Positions 7,699 to 15,837 of a stretch of DNA of 64,000 bases are shown piece by piece. Source of the stretch: 1-14-0-10-45-29 sp964532715 (GTDB lineage: Archaea; Micrarchaeota; Micrarchaeia; Anstonellales; Anstonellaceae). The stretch is from positions 1 through 64,000 of the forward strand of contig CAZHIX010000001.1 in the NCBI GenBank assembly GCA_964532715.1, read 5' to 3'. Position numbers and translations under genes: made by a program. The notes under the pieces were generated by a model, which saw nothing but the letters and a program-made list of their open reading frames with translations, ran no database searches and was not told the origin of the DNA. Position 1 is the stretch's first letter, and every line of letters starts with the position of its first letter.

Positions 7699-8775
7699 AT
7701 GCTCAAAAAAAAGGCAGTGCTAGTATTGGCTGACGGTTCAGCTTATTTTGCAAACGGTATGGGAGCATACGGTGTAAAAACTGGAGAATTAGTATTCAAC
7801 ACTTCAATGACTGGATATCAAGAAGCTCTAACTGATCCATCTTATGCGGGTCAAATTTTGCTAATGACTTATCCACTAATTGGAAATTACGGATTTAATC
7901 AAGATTGGTGCGAGAGTCAAAAAGTCTGGTTAGAGGGTTTTTGCACAAAAACTTACGAACCAAATCCAAATCATATATGCAATCAAAATTCTCTAAATTT
8001 AGACAAATATTTACAAGATGCAGGTGTGGGCGGGATATACGATCTTGATACTCGTCAACTCACACGAAAAATACGAAATCATGGGGTAATTGCAAGCGCT
8101 CTTGAAGTATATGAAAAAGAGCCGGACATAAATCACTTAATTCAACTTGCCAAAAAAACTCAATACTCTCAAATAGATTTTGTTTCAAGCTCATCAATTA
8201 AAGAACCAAAAACAATAGGAACATCAGGTAAAAAAGTCGCACTAATTGATTATGGTGCAAAAGGAAATATTGTGCGTGAACTTTTAGCACGAAAATGTCA
8301 AATAACGATTTATCCTCACGATACTAGTGCGCAAACGATTATATCATCAAGTCCAGACGGAATAGTCTTATCAAACGGTCCTGGAGATCCTGCGCTTCTA
8401 AACAAACAGATTGAACAAATAAAACAACTTCTTGACTATCCAATCATGGGAATATGTCTTGGTCACCAGCTTCTTGCACGCGCAATCGGTGCAAAAACTT
8501 ACAAATTAAAGTTTGGACACAGAGGCGCAAATCATCCCGTTCTTGATAAAATTGAAAATCGCGTATATATAACCACTCAAAATCACGGGTTTGCAGTAGA
8601 TGAAAATTCAATTCCAAAAGACTGGAAAATAACTCACATAAATCTAAACGACAACACCGTTGAGGGAATTGAGCACAACTCCTTACCTATGTTCTCCATC
8701 CAATACCATCCTGAAGCGCATCCTGGTCCGCAGGATTCAACATATTTGTTTGATAAATTTGTGTCAAAGTTGTGA
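7699..8775 (+). CDS. carA: Carbamoyl-phosphate synthase small (glutaminase) subunit
   Basis: A 358-residue protein with the CarA N-terminal domain (LVLADGSAYFANGMGAYG, then GELVFNTSMTGYQEALTDPS) and a class I glutamine amidotransferase domain. The nucleophile Cys lies in GICLGHQLL and the His/Glu pair in QYHPEAHPGP. It releases ammonia from glutamine for carbamoyl phosphate, used in pyrimidine and arginine synthesis. The start at 7699 follows a strong GGGAGG site and matches the family N-terminus. Its partner carB lies 860 bases downstream, separated by a toxin-antitoxin pair. Confidence 0.95.
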   Translation: MLKKKAVLVLADGSAYFANGMGAYGVKTGELVFNTSMTGYQEALTDPSYAGQILLMTYPLIGNYGFNQDWCESQKVWLEGFCTKTYEPNPNHICNQNSLNLDKYLQDAGVGGIYDLDTRQLTRKIRNHGVIASALEVYEKEPDINHLIQLAKKTQYSQIDFVSSSSIKEPKTIGTSGKKVALIDYGAKGNIVRELLARKCQITIYPHDTSAQTIISSSPDGIVLSNGPGDPALLNKQIEQIKQLLDYPIMGICLGHQLLARAIGAKTYKLKFGHRGANHPVLDKIENRVYITTQNHGFAVDENSIPKDWKITHINLNDNTVEGIEHNSLPMFSIQYHPEAHPGPQDSTYLFDKFVSKL

Positions 8776-8832
8776 TTTTATATGTGCAATGTATTAAATA
8801 TGTATAAGAAGAATACATAAATGGTGGTAAGT

Positions 8833-9153
8833 ATGTTGATAAATGCACATTTTGATGGTTTGGTGGAACGGCTCATAGTTGCAATGCAAAAAAAGGGAAT
8901 AGCTACAAGCAAAGCTGAAGCGATTCGCATGATCGCTCTTGACTACTCAAATCGCTATCCGCATATAATAGAAAATGAACAAGAATTTACAAATCAAGTA
9001 AATAAAATGAATCGAACTCTAAAAGAACAAAAGCAAGATATGGGCGTGTGGCAATCAGAATTAATAGATGCAAAAATTGATGCAAATCTCAATGAATCAA
9101 AAAAGAAAAAAGTAATCGTTAACTCCGATTTTAAAGAGGCAAAAAATGTCTAG
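8833..9153 (+). CDS. VapB-like antitoxin candidate
   Basis: A 106-residue protein. The N-terminal half looks like a ribbon/helix or VapB-type DNA-binding region (LINAHFDGLVERLIVAMQKK, then SKAEAIRMIALDY), and the C-terminal half is charged and helical. GGTGG sits just upstream of ATG 8833, which is preferred over ATG 8821. Its end overlaps the PIN-domain gene by 8 bases, the normal antitoxin-toxin arrangement. The pair is inserted between carA and carB. Confidence 0.65.
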   Translation: MLINAHFDGLVERLIVAMQKKGIATSKAEAIRMIALDYSNRYPHIIENEQEFTNQVNKMNRTLKEQKQDMGVWQSELIDAKIDANLNESKKKKVIVNSDFKEAKNV

Positions 9154-9628
9154 CATTTTTGTAGATAAGAATATTTTCTTCAATCATGCGCGCGCATCTA
9201 TTTTTGGAGAAAATTTACCATTTCACTCAACTGATATTATAAACAAAATAAATTCTTCAAATATTCAAGCATTTATTCACGAATCTACAATCTTCTCATT
9301 ATCAAATTATATCAAGTATCGCTATACTCGTCCAAACTACAAGCATGGTCTTAGTTTGGATTTGTCTGATGCGGATAAAAAATCAAGAGATTTCTGCAAA
9401 CAAACATTCAAACAAAATCGCTGGAATTTAATATCTCTATCATATGAAGAAACTCTTATTGCTCTATCCGATAATGATTTTGATTTTGAAGATGCAATAC
9501 AATTCTATTCATTTGTCAAAAGCAAATGCACTCATCTAATAACTTGGAATGAAAAAGATTTTGCAAGGGCAGGCAGTTCTTTGTTAAATCCAAAAAAGTA
9601 TTTATCCTCTTATGCTAACAAAGGTTGA
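9146..9628 (+). CDS. PIN-domain (VapC-like) ribonuclease toxin candidate
   Basis: A 160-residue protein with the spaced acidic residues of PIN domains: an N-terminal VDKNIFF (in place of the usual VDTN), a middle HEST acidic/helix segment, DFEDAIQFYSFVK, and a C-terminal LITWNEKDF matching the T-x-N-x-K-D-F motif. PIN toxins cut tRNA or rRNA. Translation is coupled to the upstream antitoxin by overlap. carB follows four bases later, so the pair may share the car transcript. Confidence 0.65.
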   Translation: MSSIFVDKNIFFNHARASIFGENLPFHSTDIINKINSSNIQAFIHESTIFSLSNYIKYRYTRPNYKHGLSLDLSDADKKSRDFCKQTFKQNRWNLISLSYEETLIALSDNDFDFEDAIQFYSFVKSKCTHLITWNEKDFARAGSSLLNPKKYLSSYANKG

Positions 9629-9632
9629 TTTT

Positions 9633-12600
9633 ATGCCATTATTAAAAAACATAAAAAAAGTTCTTGTAATAGGTTCAGGTCCAATAGTAATTGGCCAATC
9701 AGCAGAGTTTGACTATTCTGGTTCACAAGCTTGCAAAGCGCTAAAAGAGGAAGGAATAGAAATAATCCTACTAAACTCAAATCCAGCAACAATTCAAACA
9801 GACACCTCAATGGCGGATAAGATTTACATTGAACCTCTAAAATCAGATGTATTAAAACAAATAATTCAAAAAGAAAAACCAGATGGAATAATCGCAACCA
9901 TGGGTGGTCAAACAGCTCTAAACTTGGCAATGGATTTGCAAAATAGTGGCTTTTTGCAAGAATCTGGTGCAATACTTCTTGGAACAAATGCCGATTCAAT
10001 TCAATTAGCAGAAGATCGAAGTGATTTCAAAGAACTTTTATTAAAAATAGGCGAGCCAGTTTTAGATTCAGTTGCAGCCACTACGTCAAAGCAAGCAAGT
10101 GAATTTGCAAAAACTCATAAATTTCCTCTAATACTTCGTCCAGCTTTTACCTTAGGTGGAACTGGTGGTGGTATAGCTTACAATCAAGAAGACTTTGAGA
10201 AACTTCTCAAATTAGGTTTTACTCTATCTCCAACTCATCAGGTTCTAATAGAAGAATCCGTTTTAGGTTGGGGTGAGTTTGAATACGAAATGATGCGCGA
10301 TTCACAAGGCAATTGCATAATGATTTGCAATATGGAAAACTTAGATCCGATGGGTGTGCATACTGGCGAATCTGTAGTGGTTGCACCTTCCCAAACACTT
10401 TCTGACAAAGAGCATCAAATGTTACGTAGTGCCGCTTTGAAAATAATTCGCGCACTAAAAATTGTAGGTGGATGCAATATTCAATTTGCTCTAAACCAAA
10501 ATACTGGTCAGTATATTGTAGTTGAAGTAAATCCAAGACTTTCTAGATCATCTGCTCTTGCATCTAAGGCAACTGGGTATCCAATAGCTCGTGTTGCAAC
10601 AAAACTTGCTTTGGGTTATTATTTACATGAGGTAAAGAATGCAGTTACTAAAACCACTCCTGCATCGTTTGAACCTGCTCTTGATTATGCAGTTGTAAAA
10701 ATTCCTCGTTGGCCATTTGATAAAATGCCACAATCTAATCGTGTTTTAGGCACACAAATGAAATCTACTGGAGAAGTAATGGCAATTGGAAGAAATTTTG
10801 AATCTGCATTTCTAAAAGCTCTAAACTCACTTGAACAAAAAATTCCAAACATGAAAGATGAGGACTTAGATTTTCATCTCACAAAACCCACTGACAAACG
10901 CTTTTTTGCAATTTTACAATCTTTTAGAAATGGTGCATCTGTACAAGAGATTTATCAAAAAACAAAAATACACAAATGGTTTTTGCAAAGGATTGAGAAC
11001 ATAATTAGAATTGAAAAAGACTTACTCAAATCAGGGCTTGATTCAATTACTCTAAAAGAGGCAAAAGAATGTGGCTTTTCAGATTTGCAAATAGGTTTAA
11101 TCACTAACACTTCTGAAGATAAGGTTCGTAAAAAAAGATTAGAACAGAAAATAATTGCCGTATTTAAAATGGTAGATACGTGTGCTGCTGAGTTTGAAGC
11201 AGTTACTCCATATTATTATTCATCTTATGAAACTGAAAATGAAAGTGTGCGAACAGATGTGAAAAAAGTAATCATTTTGGGTTCTGGTCCAATTCGTATA
11301 GGTCAGGGTATTGAATTTGATTATTGTTGTTGTCATGCAAGTTATGCTCTGCGTGAAGCAGGTATTGAATCAATTATAATAAATAATAATCCAGAAACAA
11401 TCTCAACTGATTTTGATACGTGTGATAAACTTTATTTTGAACCTTTGGATTTTGAACACGTGATGAATATAATTGAGCACGAAAAACCTTTTGGGGTAAT
11501 CGTGCAATTTGGTGGGCAGACATCAATAAATTTAGCATCTAAACTTTTTGAAAATGGTGTAAATATACTTGGAACAACTCCACACGCAATAGACTTATCT
11601 GAAGATAGAGAATTGTTCAGACAAGTTCTAAACAAGCTTGGATTAAAACAGCCTGAAAATGCAACCGCACTAAATCGTGAACAAGCAATTTTACTTGCAA
11701 ACAAAATCGGCTATCCAATAGTTGTTCGTCCATCGTATGTAATTGCAGGGCGAGGTATGCAAATCGTATATGATGACGCTGAGCTATCCTCTTACATTGA
11801 TGAAGCGGTAGAAGTTTCAAACAAAAAACCCATCTTAATTGACAAATATATAGACAAGGCAATAGAATGTGAAATTGATGGGATATGCGATGGAGAAAAT
11901 ACTTGGATTGCAGGTATAATGGAGCACATTGAGCGCGCAGGTGTTCACTCTGGAGATGCTTCTTGCACCGTTCCCCCATACCGTCTAAAACCTTTAGTGC
12001 AAGAACAAATTTTAGATGCTTCAAGAAAGATGGCAAAAGAAATAGGAATTGTGGGTGCAGTAAATATACAATATGTAGTTAGAGACGATATTTTGTATGT
12101 ACTTGAACTAAATCCTCGTGGTTCTCGTACAATGCCATATCTCTCAAAAGCAACTTCAGTCCCTATTGTGAAATTGGCAACTCGTGTTATGCTTGGAGAA
12201 AAGATTTCTGATCTTAATGTGGCTGAACCAAAACTTGATTATTTTGCAGTCAAATCCGTAGTATTTCCATTCTTGAAACTGCCCGGAGTAGATTTTGTTT
12301 TGGGTCCTGAAATGAAATCAACTGGGGAATCTATGGGAATAGATAACTCATTTTCAATGGCGTATTACAAATCGCTTTTGGGTGCGAATCTAAATATTCC
12401 CACATCTGGCCTGATTGCGTTTTCTCTAAAAGATGGGGATAAAGAGCGTCTTTTACCACTTGCAAAAAAGCTTATTTCTATGGGATATTCAATTGCAGCG
12501 ACTCCTGGAACTGGAAAATATTTAGATGATATTGAGTTTGAGAAATTAAACAAAATAAAATATGGTGAGCCAAATTTAGTTTCGCAGATTTCAAATGGTC

Positions 12601-12803
12601 GTGTAAAAATGGTAATAAATACTCCATCTAGAGGTGGGAAATCTTTTACTGACGGTTTTGCAATAAGGCGCGCAACAATTGAGGCAAATATCCCCTGTAT
12701 CACAAGTTTTGAAGCCGCACAAGCGCTAATAGATGCGTTGGAGCAATCTAAAAAAGAATCATTGAGTGTGAATGATTTGAGTTGGTTTTGGAACATTACT
12801 TAA
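9633..12803 (+). CDS. carB: Carbamoyl-phosphate synthase large subunit
   Basis: A 1056-residue protein with the two homologous ATP-grasp halves: GSGPIVIGQSAEFDYSGSQA near residue 14 and GSGPIRIGQGIEFDYCCCHA near residue 550. Each half carries the PRLSRSSALASKATGYPIA or PRGSRTMPYLSKATSVPI type segment. A C-terminal MGS-like domain (GYSIAATPGTGKYL, NTPSRGG) is the usual allosteric region. It makes carbamoyl phosphate from bicarbonate, ammonia and two ATP. ATG 9633 follows GGTTGAT, in keeping with other genes here; the frame is open further upstream, but that part overlaps the PIN gene. Confidence 0.95.
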   Translation: MPLLKNIKKVLVIGSGPIVIGQSAEFDYSGSQACKALKEEGIEIILLNSNPATIQTDTSMADKIYIEPLKSDVLKQIIQKEKPDGIIATMGGQTALNLAMDLQNSGFLQESGAILLGTNADSIQLAEDRSDFKELLLKIGEPVLDSVAATTSKQASEFAKTHKFPLILRPAFTLGGTGGGIAYNQEDFEKLLKLGFTLSPTHQVLIEESVLGWGEFEYEMMRDSQGNCIMICNMENLDPMGVHTGESVVVAPSQTLSDKEHQMLRSAALKIIRALKIVGGCNIQFALNQNTGQYIVVEVNPRLSRSSALASKATGYPIARVATKLALGYYLHEVKNAVTKTTPASFEPALDYAVVKIPRWPFDKMPQSNRVLGTQMKSTGEVMAIGRNFESAFLKALNSLEQKIPNMKDEDLDFHLTKPTDKRFFAILQSFRNGASVQEIYQKTKIHKWFLQRIENIIRIEKDLLKSGLDSITLKEAKECGFSDLQIGLITNTSEDKVRKKRLEQKIIAVFKMVDTCAAEFEAVTPYYYSSYETENESVRTDVKKVIILGSGPIRIGQGIEFDYCCCHASYALREAGIESIIINNNPETISTDFDTCDKLYFEPLDFEHVMNIIEHEKPFGVIVQFGGQTSINLASKLFENGVNILGTTPHAIDLSEDRELFRQVLNKLGLKQPENATALNREQAILLANKIGYPIVVRPSYVIAGRGMQIVYDDAELSSYIDEAVEVSNKKPILIDKYIDKAIECEIDGICDGENTWIAGIMEHIERAGVHSGDASCTVPPYRLKPLVQEQILDASRKMAKEIGIVGAVNIQYVVRDDILYVLELNPRGSRTMPYLSKATSVPIVKLATRVMLGEKISDLNVAEPKLDYFAVKSVVFPFLKLPGVDFVLGPEMKSTGESMGIDNSFSMAYYKSLLGANLNIPTSGLIAFSLKDGDKERLLPLAKKLISMGYSIAATPGTGKYLDDIEFEKLNKIKYGEPNLVSQISNGRVKMVINTPSRGGKSFTDGFAIRRATIEANIPCITSFEAAQALIDALEQSKKESLSVNDLSWFWNIT

Positions 12804-12945
12804 CTTTCAATTGGTTAATCCAGCTTACGTCTTTGAGTGCAAATGATTTAAGTTGGTTTTGGAACAATAAGTCAAAATAGATGTTTTTGAAAGAGTAAGT
12901 CAAATAGATGTTTTGGAACAATAAGTCAAAATAGATGTTTTGAAT
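12761..12945 (+). repeat. Duplicated carB 3' end and short direct repeats
   Basis: The last coding bases of carB (around 12764-12800, containing GAGTTGGTTTTGGAACA) recur just after the stop at about 12833-12868 as TGAGTGCAAATGATTTAAG followed by TTGGTTTTGGAACAATAA. After that, GTCAAAATAGATGTTTT occurs at 12871 and 12925, with a one-base-shorter copy at 12899. The pattern looks like local slippage or duplication of the gene's 3' end. It has no coding role that I can see. Confidence 0.7.
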
Positions 12946-13020
12946 GACTTTTATTCAAATATTTGTTTTTTTGCAATATGGTGGGCAAGTAATCATGTAT
13001 TTTTTTAAGGTGTTTTTACT

Positions 13021-13206
13021 ATGTGCAAAATGATTAATAAGAAATTATCTATGATCTTCAGTGAATATGAACAACGAGATCATTTTTTCAGATCCATGCT
13101 CAGGTCTGATCCGTTCAATGAGCATTGGAAAAAACGTCTTAATCTAAACGATAAGGTTTGGTTATTGCGTTGTAATCGGCTTGGTAGAGAAAAAATTAAG
13201 ACTTGA
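13021..13206 (+). CDS. Small hypothetical protein
   Basis: A 61-codon frame starting ATG after an AGGTG sequence eleven bases upstream. The product is basic (MCKMINKKLSMIFSEYEQRD and later WLLRCNRLGREKIKT) and has no motif I recognise. It stands alone between the carB-end repeats and the 33-bp repeats. It may be a genuine small gene or a chance frame. Confidence 0.3.
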   Translation: MCKMINKKLSMIFSEYEQRDHFFRSMLRSDPFNEHWKKRLNLNDKVWLLRCNRLGREKIKT

Positions 13207-13339
13207 GGTCAGATTATTTTTTACTTATTTTGTTTGATATTAGATTTTTCTATTAACGCGTGTTCAATTTCGTTCTCGCACTTTAACTCACGCAATTTCA
13301 ATCTGTTTAGATGCTATTTGTAGGAGATTTCCAATATTA

Positions 13340-13463
13340 ATTACATCGCAGTATGAGTAATCTTTAACATTACTTGCATTACAGTATAAGTAATATTGAA
13401 TATTAGTGTTATTGCACTATAAGTAATCTTTAACATTACTTGCATTGCAGTATTTGTGAAATC
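13340..13463. repeat. Four imperfect 33-bp tandem repeats with internal dyads
   Basis: Units start at about 13340, 13369, 13402 and 13435. The second has the form ATTACTTGCATTACAGTAT followed by AAGTAAT and a short TATTGAAT tail; the others differ at a few bases and the outer two are partial. Inside a unit, ATTACTT and AAGTAAT form a 7-bp inverted repeat. The array lies about 110 bases upstream of the caspase-like operon and could be an iterated operator for it. It is too short-period and too diverged to be a CRISPR. Confidence 0.75.
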
Positions 13464-13571
13464 TTGCTGATATTTTCGCAACTTTGCGCTCATTTTTGTA
13501 AATTTTTTTGCAAGTTTTTTGTAGATTATTTTATAAGTAGCATCTGAGTCATAATATCTGGGTGTTTTTTT

Positions 13572-13769
13572 GTGTCTGATACTATAGGTGTTTTGCGCTC
13601 AAAGTTTATTTCATTATATTCAGACTTACCCTCAAAACTAAGAGATGATATAATTGCAGTGGTGGATGAGAAACCATATACTTGGAATTCATCTTTTTTT
13701 GAGATAAAATCTAAATCAAAAGATGGGGAAAAAATATTAAGAAGTTTAAAAAAGATAGGAGTTCTCTAA
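13572..13769 (+). CDS. Small protein of the caspase-like operon (first gene)
   Basis: A 65-residue protein starting at GTG 13572. It contains LRDDIIAVVDEKPYTWNSSF and ends in EKILRSLKKIGVL. I do not recognise a named domain. It precedes the second small gene by 10 bases and is clearly in the same operon as the interrupted protease. Small helical proteins next to caspase-like proteases are often adaptor or effector-associated domains, and that is the best guess here. Confidence 0.6.
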   Translation: MSDTIGVLRSKFISLYSDLPSKLRDDIIAVVDEKPYTWNSSFFEIKSKSKDGEKILRSLKKIGVL

Positions 13770-13779
13770 AGGCGATTAT

Positions 13780-13992
13780 ATGGACGAATACAAAAAGAAA
13801 TTAGTTATAATGCGTCTACTAAAGGCTCCGCCTGGTATAAGTTTACATATTGGAAATTATGGAAGGTTTACTCCAGAACAACTTATAGTTGAAATAGAAA
13901 AAGAGACACCTATTGGTCGTTCTACTGTTGATAGTCAGATTAGATCTATTGTTCAAACTGCCAATATAAATAAGTGGTTGAATGACGAGTAA
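13780..13992 (+). CDS. Small protein of the caspase-like operon (second gene)
   Basis: A 70-residue protein with LRLLKAPPGI-like and NYGRFTPEQLIVEIEKETP segments followed by a helical IGRSTVDSQIRSIVQTANI. The layout E-L-I-x-E-I-E-x-x-T-x-x-G suggests a compact helical bundle. Its stop overlaps the start of the protease gene (ATG 13982), so translation is coupled and the products probably work together. The role as partner or sensor of the protease is inferred from position only. Confidence 0.6.
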   Translation: MDEYKKKLVIMRLLKAPPGISLHIGNYGRFTPEQLIVEIEKETPIGRSTVDSQIRSIVQTANINKWLNDE

Positions 13993-14742
13993 AAAGATGC
14001 TTGTCTCAGTTGTAGACTATGATCCGCCTACTCATTATATGTGCGAATACACAAACTGCGTCTTAGAAAAAGCAAAAGAAAAGTCCTGGCAAGTTCATGT
14101 TCTATCTGGTTTGAATGCAGTACGTTCCAATGCAATTTCTCGTCTATCAAAAAATAATTATTGTCAAGCTGACGAAAACCGCCCACTTTGAGTGGACGGT
14201 TGATGTACAGGTGTCAGCTTGGCAATCCATTTGCCGAATGAGCACAAGACCCAGCCATTTATGGCTGGGTGCTCTTCGGCAAATCTGATAATCTCGTGTT
14301 TTTCAATGGACATGGAATAGAAAATTCTGTTTTGGGTTTTAATAATTTGCCTCTATTTGAGAGTCAAGACTGTACTTTTCTTAAAAATAGTATAGCTTTT
14401 CTTCGCTGTTGCTATTCAATAAACAATATAACTGCAAAATGTGCAATTGGGTATTGTGAGAATTTCAGATTCTGGGGATTAAATTCAATGGCTTGCAGAC
14501 CTTTAGATGATGATATTGCTAGACCAATTTTTGAAATTTCTAATCTAATCGCCTTTAAGTTATTGAAAGGTACATCTGTACAAGAAGCGCTCAAGGCTTC
14601 AAGACGCAAGGCAAGAGACGTAGTTAAAGAGATTTTATCAAAAGAAAATTCAGGTATTTATGACAGTTGCGTAATAGATGCTATTGTACACAATGACTTA
14701 TGTTTGGAGGCTACGGGGGATACCTCTGTAAATTGTTTTTGA
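13982..14742 (+). pseudogene. Caspase-like (C25/gingipain-type) cysteine protease gene, interrupted by a 122-bp element
   Basis: The N-terminal part (13982-14161) reads LVSVVDYDPPTHYMCEYTN with NAVRSNAISRLSKNNY. The C-terminal part (from 14284) reads SDNLVFFNGHGIENSVLGF, then FLRCCYSINN and RPLDDDIARPIFEISNLIAF. The His in NGHG and the Cys in CCYS are the expected catalytic dyad of the C25/CHAT clan. The two parts are in different frames. Removing 14162-14283 (122 bases) joins NNY to SDN in frame and gives one 212-residue protein. The insertion separates the substrate-binding N-terminal strand region from both catalytic residues. Two small coupled genes precede it. Its end is 2 bases from the end of csa3. 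Confidence 0.8.
14162..14283. mobile_element. 122-bp palindromic non-autonomous element (IS200/IS605-related or PATE-like)
   Basis: The left part has TTGTCAAGCTGAC (14161-14173) inverted as GTCAGCTTGGCAA (14213-14225), around a hairpin AACCGCCCAC / GTGGACGGTT (14177-14201). The right part is a near-perfect 56-base cruciform: ATTTGCCGAA / TTCGGCAAAT (14229-14238, 14275-14284) around GAGC / GCTC and ACCCAGCCAT / ATGGCTGGGT (14249-14258, 14261-14270). Subterminal hairpins, insertion next to TTAT and no target duplication are typical of IS200/IS605 ends and their palindrome-associated derivatives. No transposase is encoded. A related left end occurs at 48759-48782. Confidence 0.7.
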
Positions 14743-14744
14743 AT

Positions 14745-15356
14745 TTATAATCTTGCAATCTTTCCAGCGTCTGTTAGTTTTAGTCCATCTTCAGTAGTTA
14801 TCAAATCCATATCTTTTAGCTCATCAATCGCGCGATAAACCATCGCAGTGCTCAAATTACTTCCAAGTTTTTCGCTCAAATCTTTTATGTTCTCAATTTT
14901 TGCATTATCTATTTTTTCCAAAATTAGTTTTTGAGATTCTGTAAGTTTGAACGATAATTTAGGAAGCCAAACTATTGCTTTTTTGTCTTCTTCTGGGTTG
15001 TATGCTATTCTTGAGACTTTATCATGGCGTGCATAAGCTGCAAATAAAAGTCCTATCGCTTTTGTTTTTCTCCCTGCTGTGATATTTACAAATATTTCAT
15101 CATTTTGAGGTTGCATATCTATTATTTCTACACATTTTGTAGCAATGCCTACAATATCATATTTGTCAACTTTTACTTCTTTTACTTCAATTACTGTTCC
15201 TAATGATTTTTTTATGAGTTCAAGTGAGTTTTTTTGTGTCTGATCTGGTTCCTTATCAATAATTAGTATGAGTCTGTCTGGACCCAAGCGAGTGGTTGCC
15301 AGCATAACTGGTTCTGGGCTATACAATGTTGCTATAAGTACTTTGTTTTTTTGCAT
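14745..15356 (-). CDS. csa3: Csa3-like CARF-HTH transcription regulator
   Basis: A 203-residue protein. The N-terminal CARF domain starts KVLIATLYSPEPVMLATTR and has the ligand-loop motif VNITAGRKTKAIGLLFAAYA (residues about 105-130). The C-terminal winged helix follows (LTESQKLILEKIDNAKIENIKDLSEKLG). Csa3 proteins regulate cas genes and spacer acquisition, with cyclic oligoadenylate or related ligands proposed for the CARF domain. ATG 15356 is preferred to the upstream TTG 15395 because the family starts at K-V-L-I-A-T. It is divergent from the cas operon across a 480-bp region with a large inverted repeat, and convergent with the protease pseudogene. Confidence 0.85.
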   Translation of the reverse strand: MQKNKVLIATLYSPEPVMLATTRLGPDRLILIIDKEPDQTQKNSLELIKKSLGTVIEVKEVKVDKYDIVGIATKCVEIIDMQPQNDEIFVNITAGRKTKAIGLLFAAYARHDKVSRIAYNPEEDKKAIVWLPKLSFKLTESQKLILEKIDNAKIENIKDLSEKLGSNLSTAMVYRAIDELKDMDLITTEDGLKLTDAGKIARL

Positions 15357-15837
15357 GTCTGTGCTTTCACTTATACTCTTTATATGATTTTGCAAATATT
15401 TTTTTAGTAGCTTTACACAATTTCTAATATTATATCATTAAGTATAATTTCTCATTTCCAATACAATTATAAACTGTTTGTGCTATTTATTCTACATAAT
15501 CAATTTGCGTTTATTTTTTTGTATTCGCAAAACATATTGAGATGATTTTCATGCCAATTTGCACGCGCAAAACAAAGCTGTATTTTTCACCATTTTTTCA
15601 GCTTTGTTTTTCTGAATTCTTTTCAATATTTGCGAATACATTTCGTTTATTCCTCTTGAATTTATCTGAATTTTTGCGCATTCTTTGCACATTTCATGTA
15701 ATTTACTACATTCGCGCGCATATTTCACCAAAAAGCATTAATATTAGTTTGATTAGAAAAGGAGGTATGTACTTACTACTTTTCATCAATGATGGTCATT
15801 TTATCTGTCCTTGTAACAAACTCGGAGGTAAGATTGA
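15357..15837. promoter_or_regulatory. csa3-cas6 divergent intergenic region
   Basis: This A+T-rich stretch must hold promoters for csa3 (leftward) and the cas operon (rightward). On the minus strand TATA-like sequence lies around 15420-15450. The centre is a long inverted repeat (15520-15640, listed separately). Near its right end a 25-codon frame (ATG 15767) sits directly against AAAGGAGGT and ends in an ATGA overlap with cas6. The zero spacing argues against efficient translation, so it may be a leader peptide or nothing. cas6 itself has a good GGAGG site. Confidence 0.5.
15520..15640. repeat. Nested inverted repeat between csa3 and cas6
   Basis: The outer arms are TGTATTCGCAAAACATATTGA (15520-15540, 21 bases) and TCAATATTTGCGAATACA (15623-15640). 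They pair except for a 3-base bulge. The inner arms AAAACAAAGCTG (15569-15580) and CAGCTTTGTTTT (15599-15610) are a perfect 12-bp pair with an 18-base loop. The whole could fold as one RNA in the cas operon leader or form a DNA cruciform. It could be a small palindromic element or a regulatory structure for csa3 and the cas genes. Confidence 0.75.

Noticed and set aside
12803..13571. A second CRISPR array in the repeats after carB
   Set aside because: The units are diverged, only a few copies, contiguous without spacers and of mixed length.
14162..14283. The palindromes as a transcription terminator of the caspase operon
   Set aside because: They split one coding sequence that becomes intact when the block is removed, and no T-run follows the hairpins.
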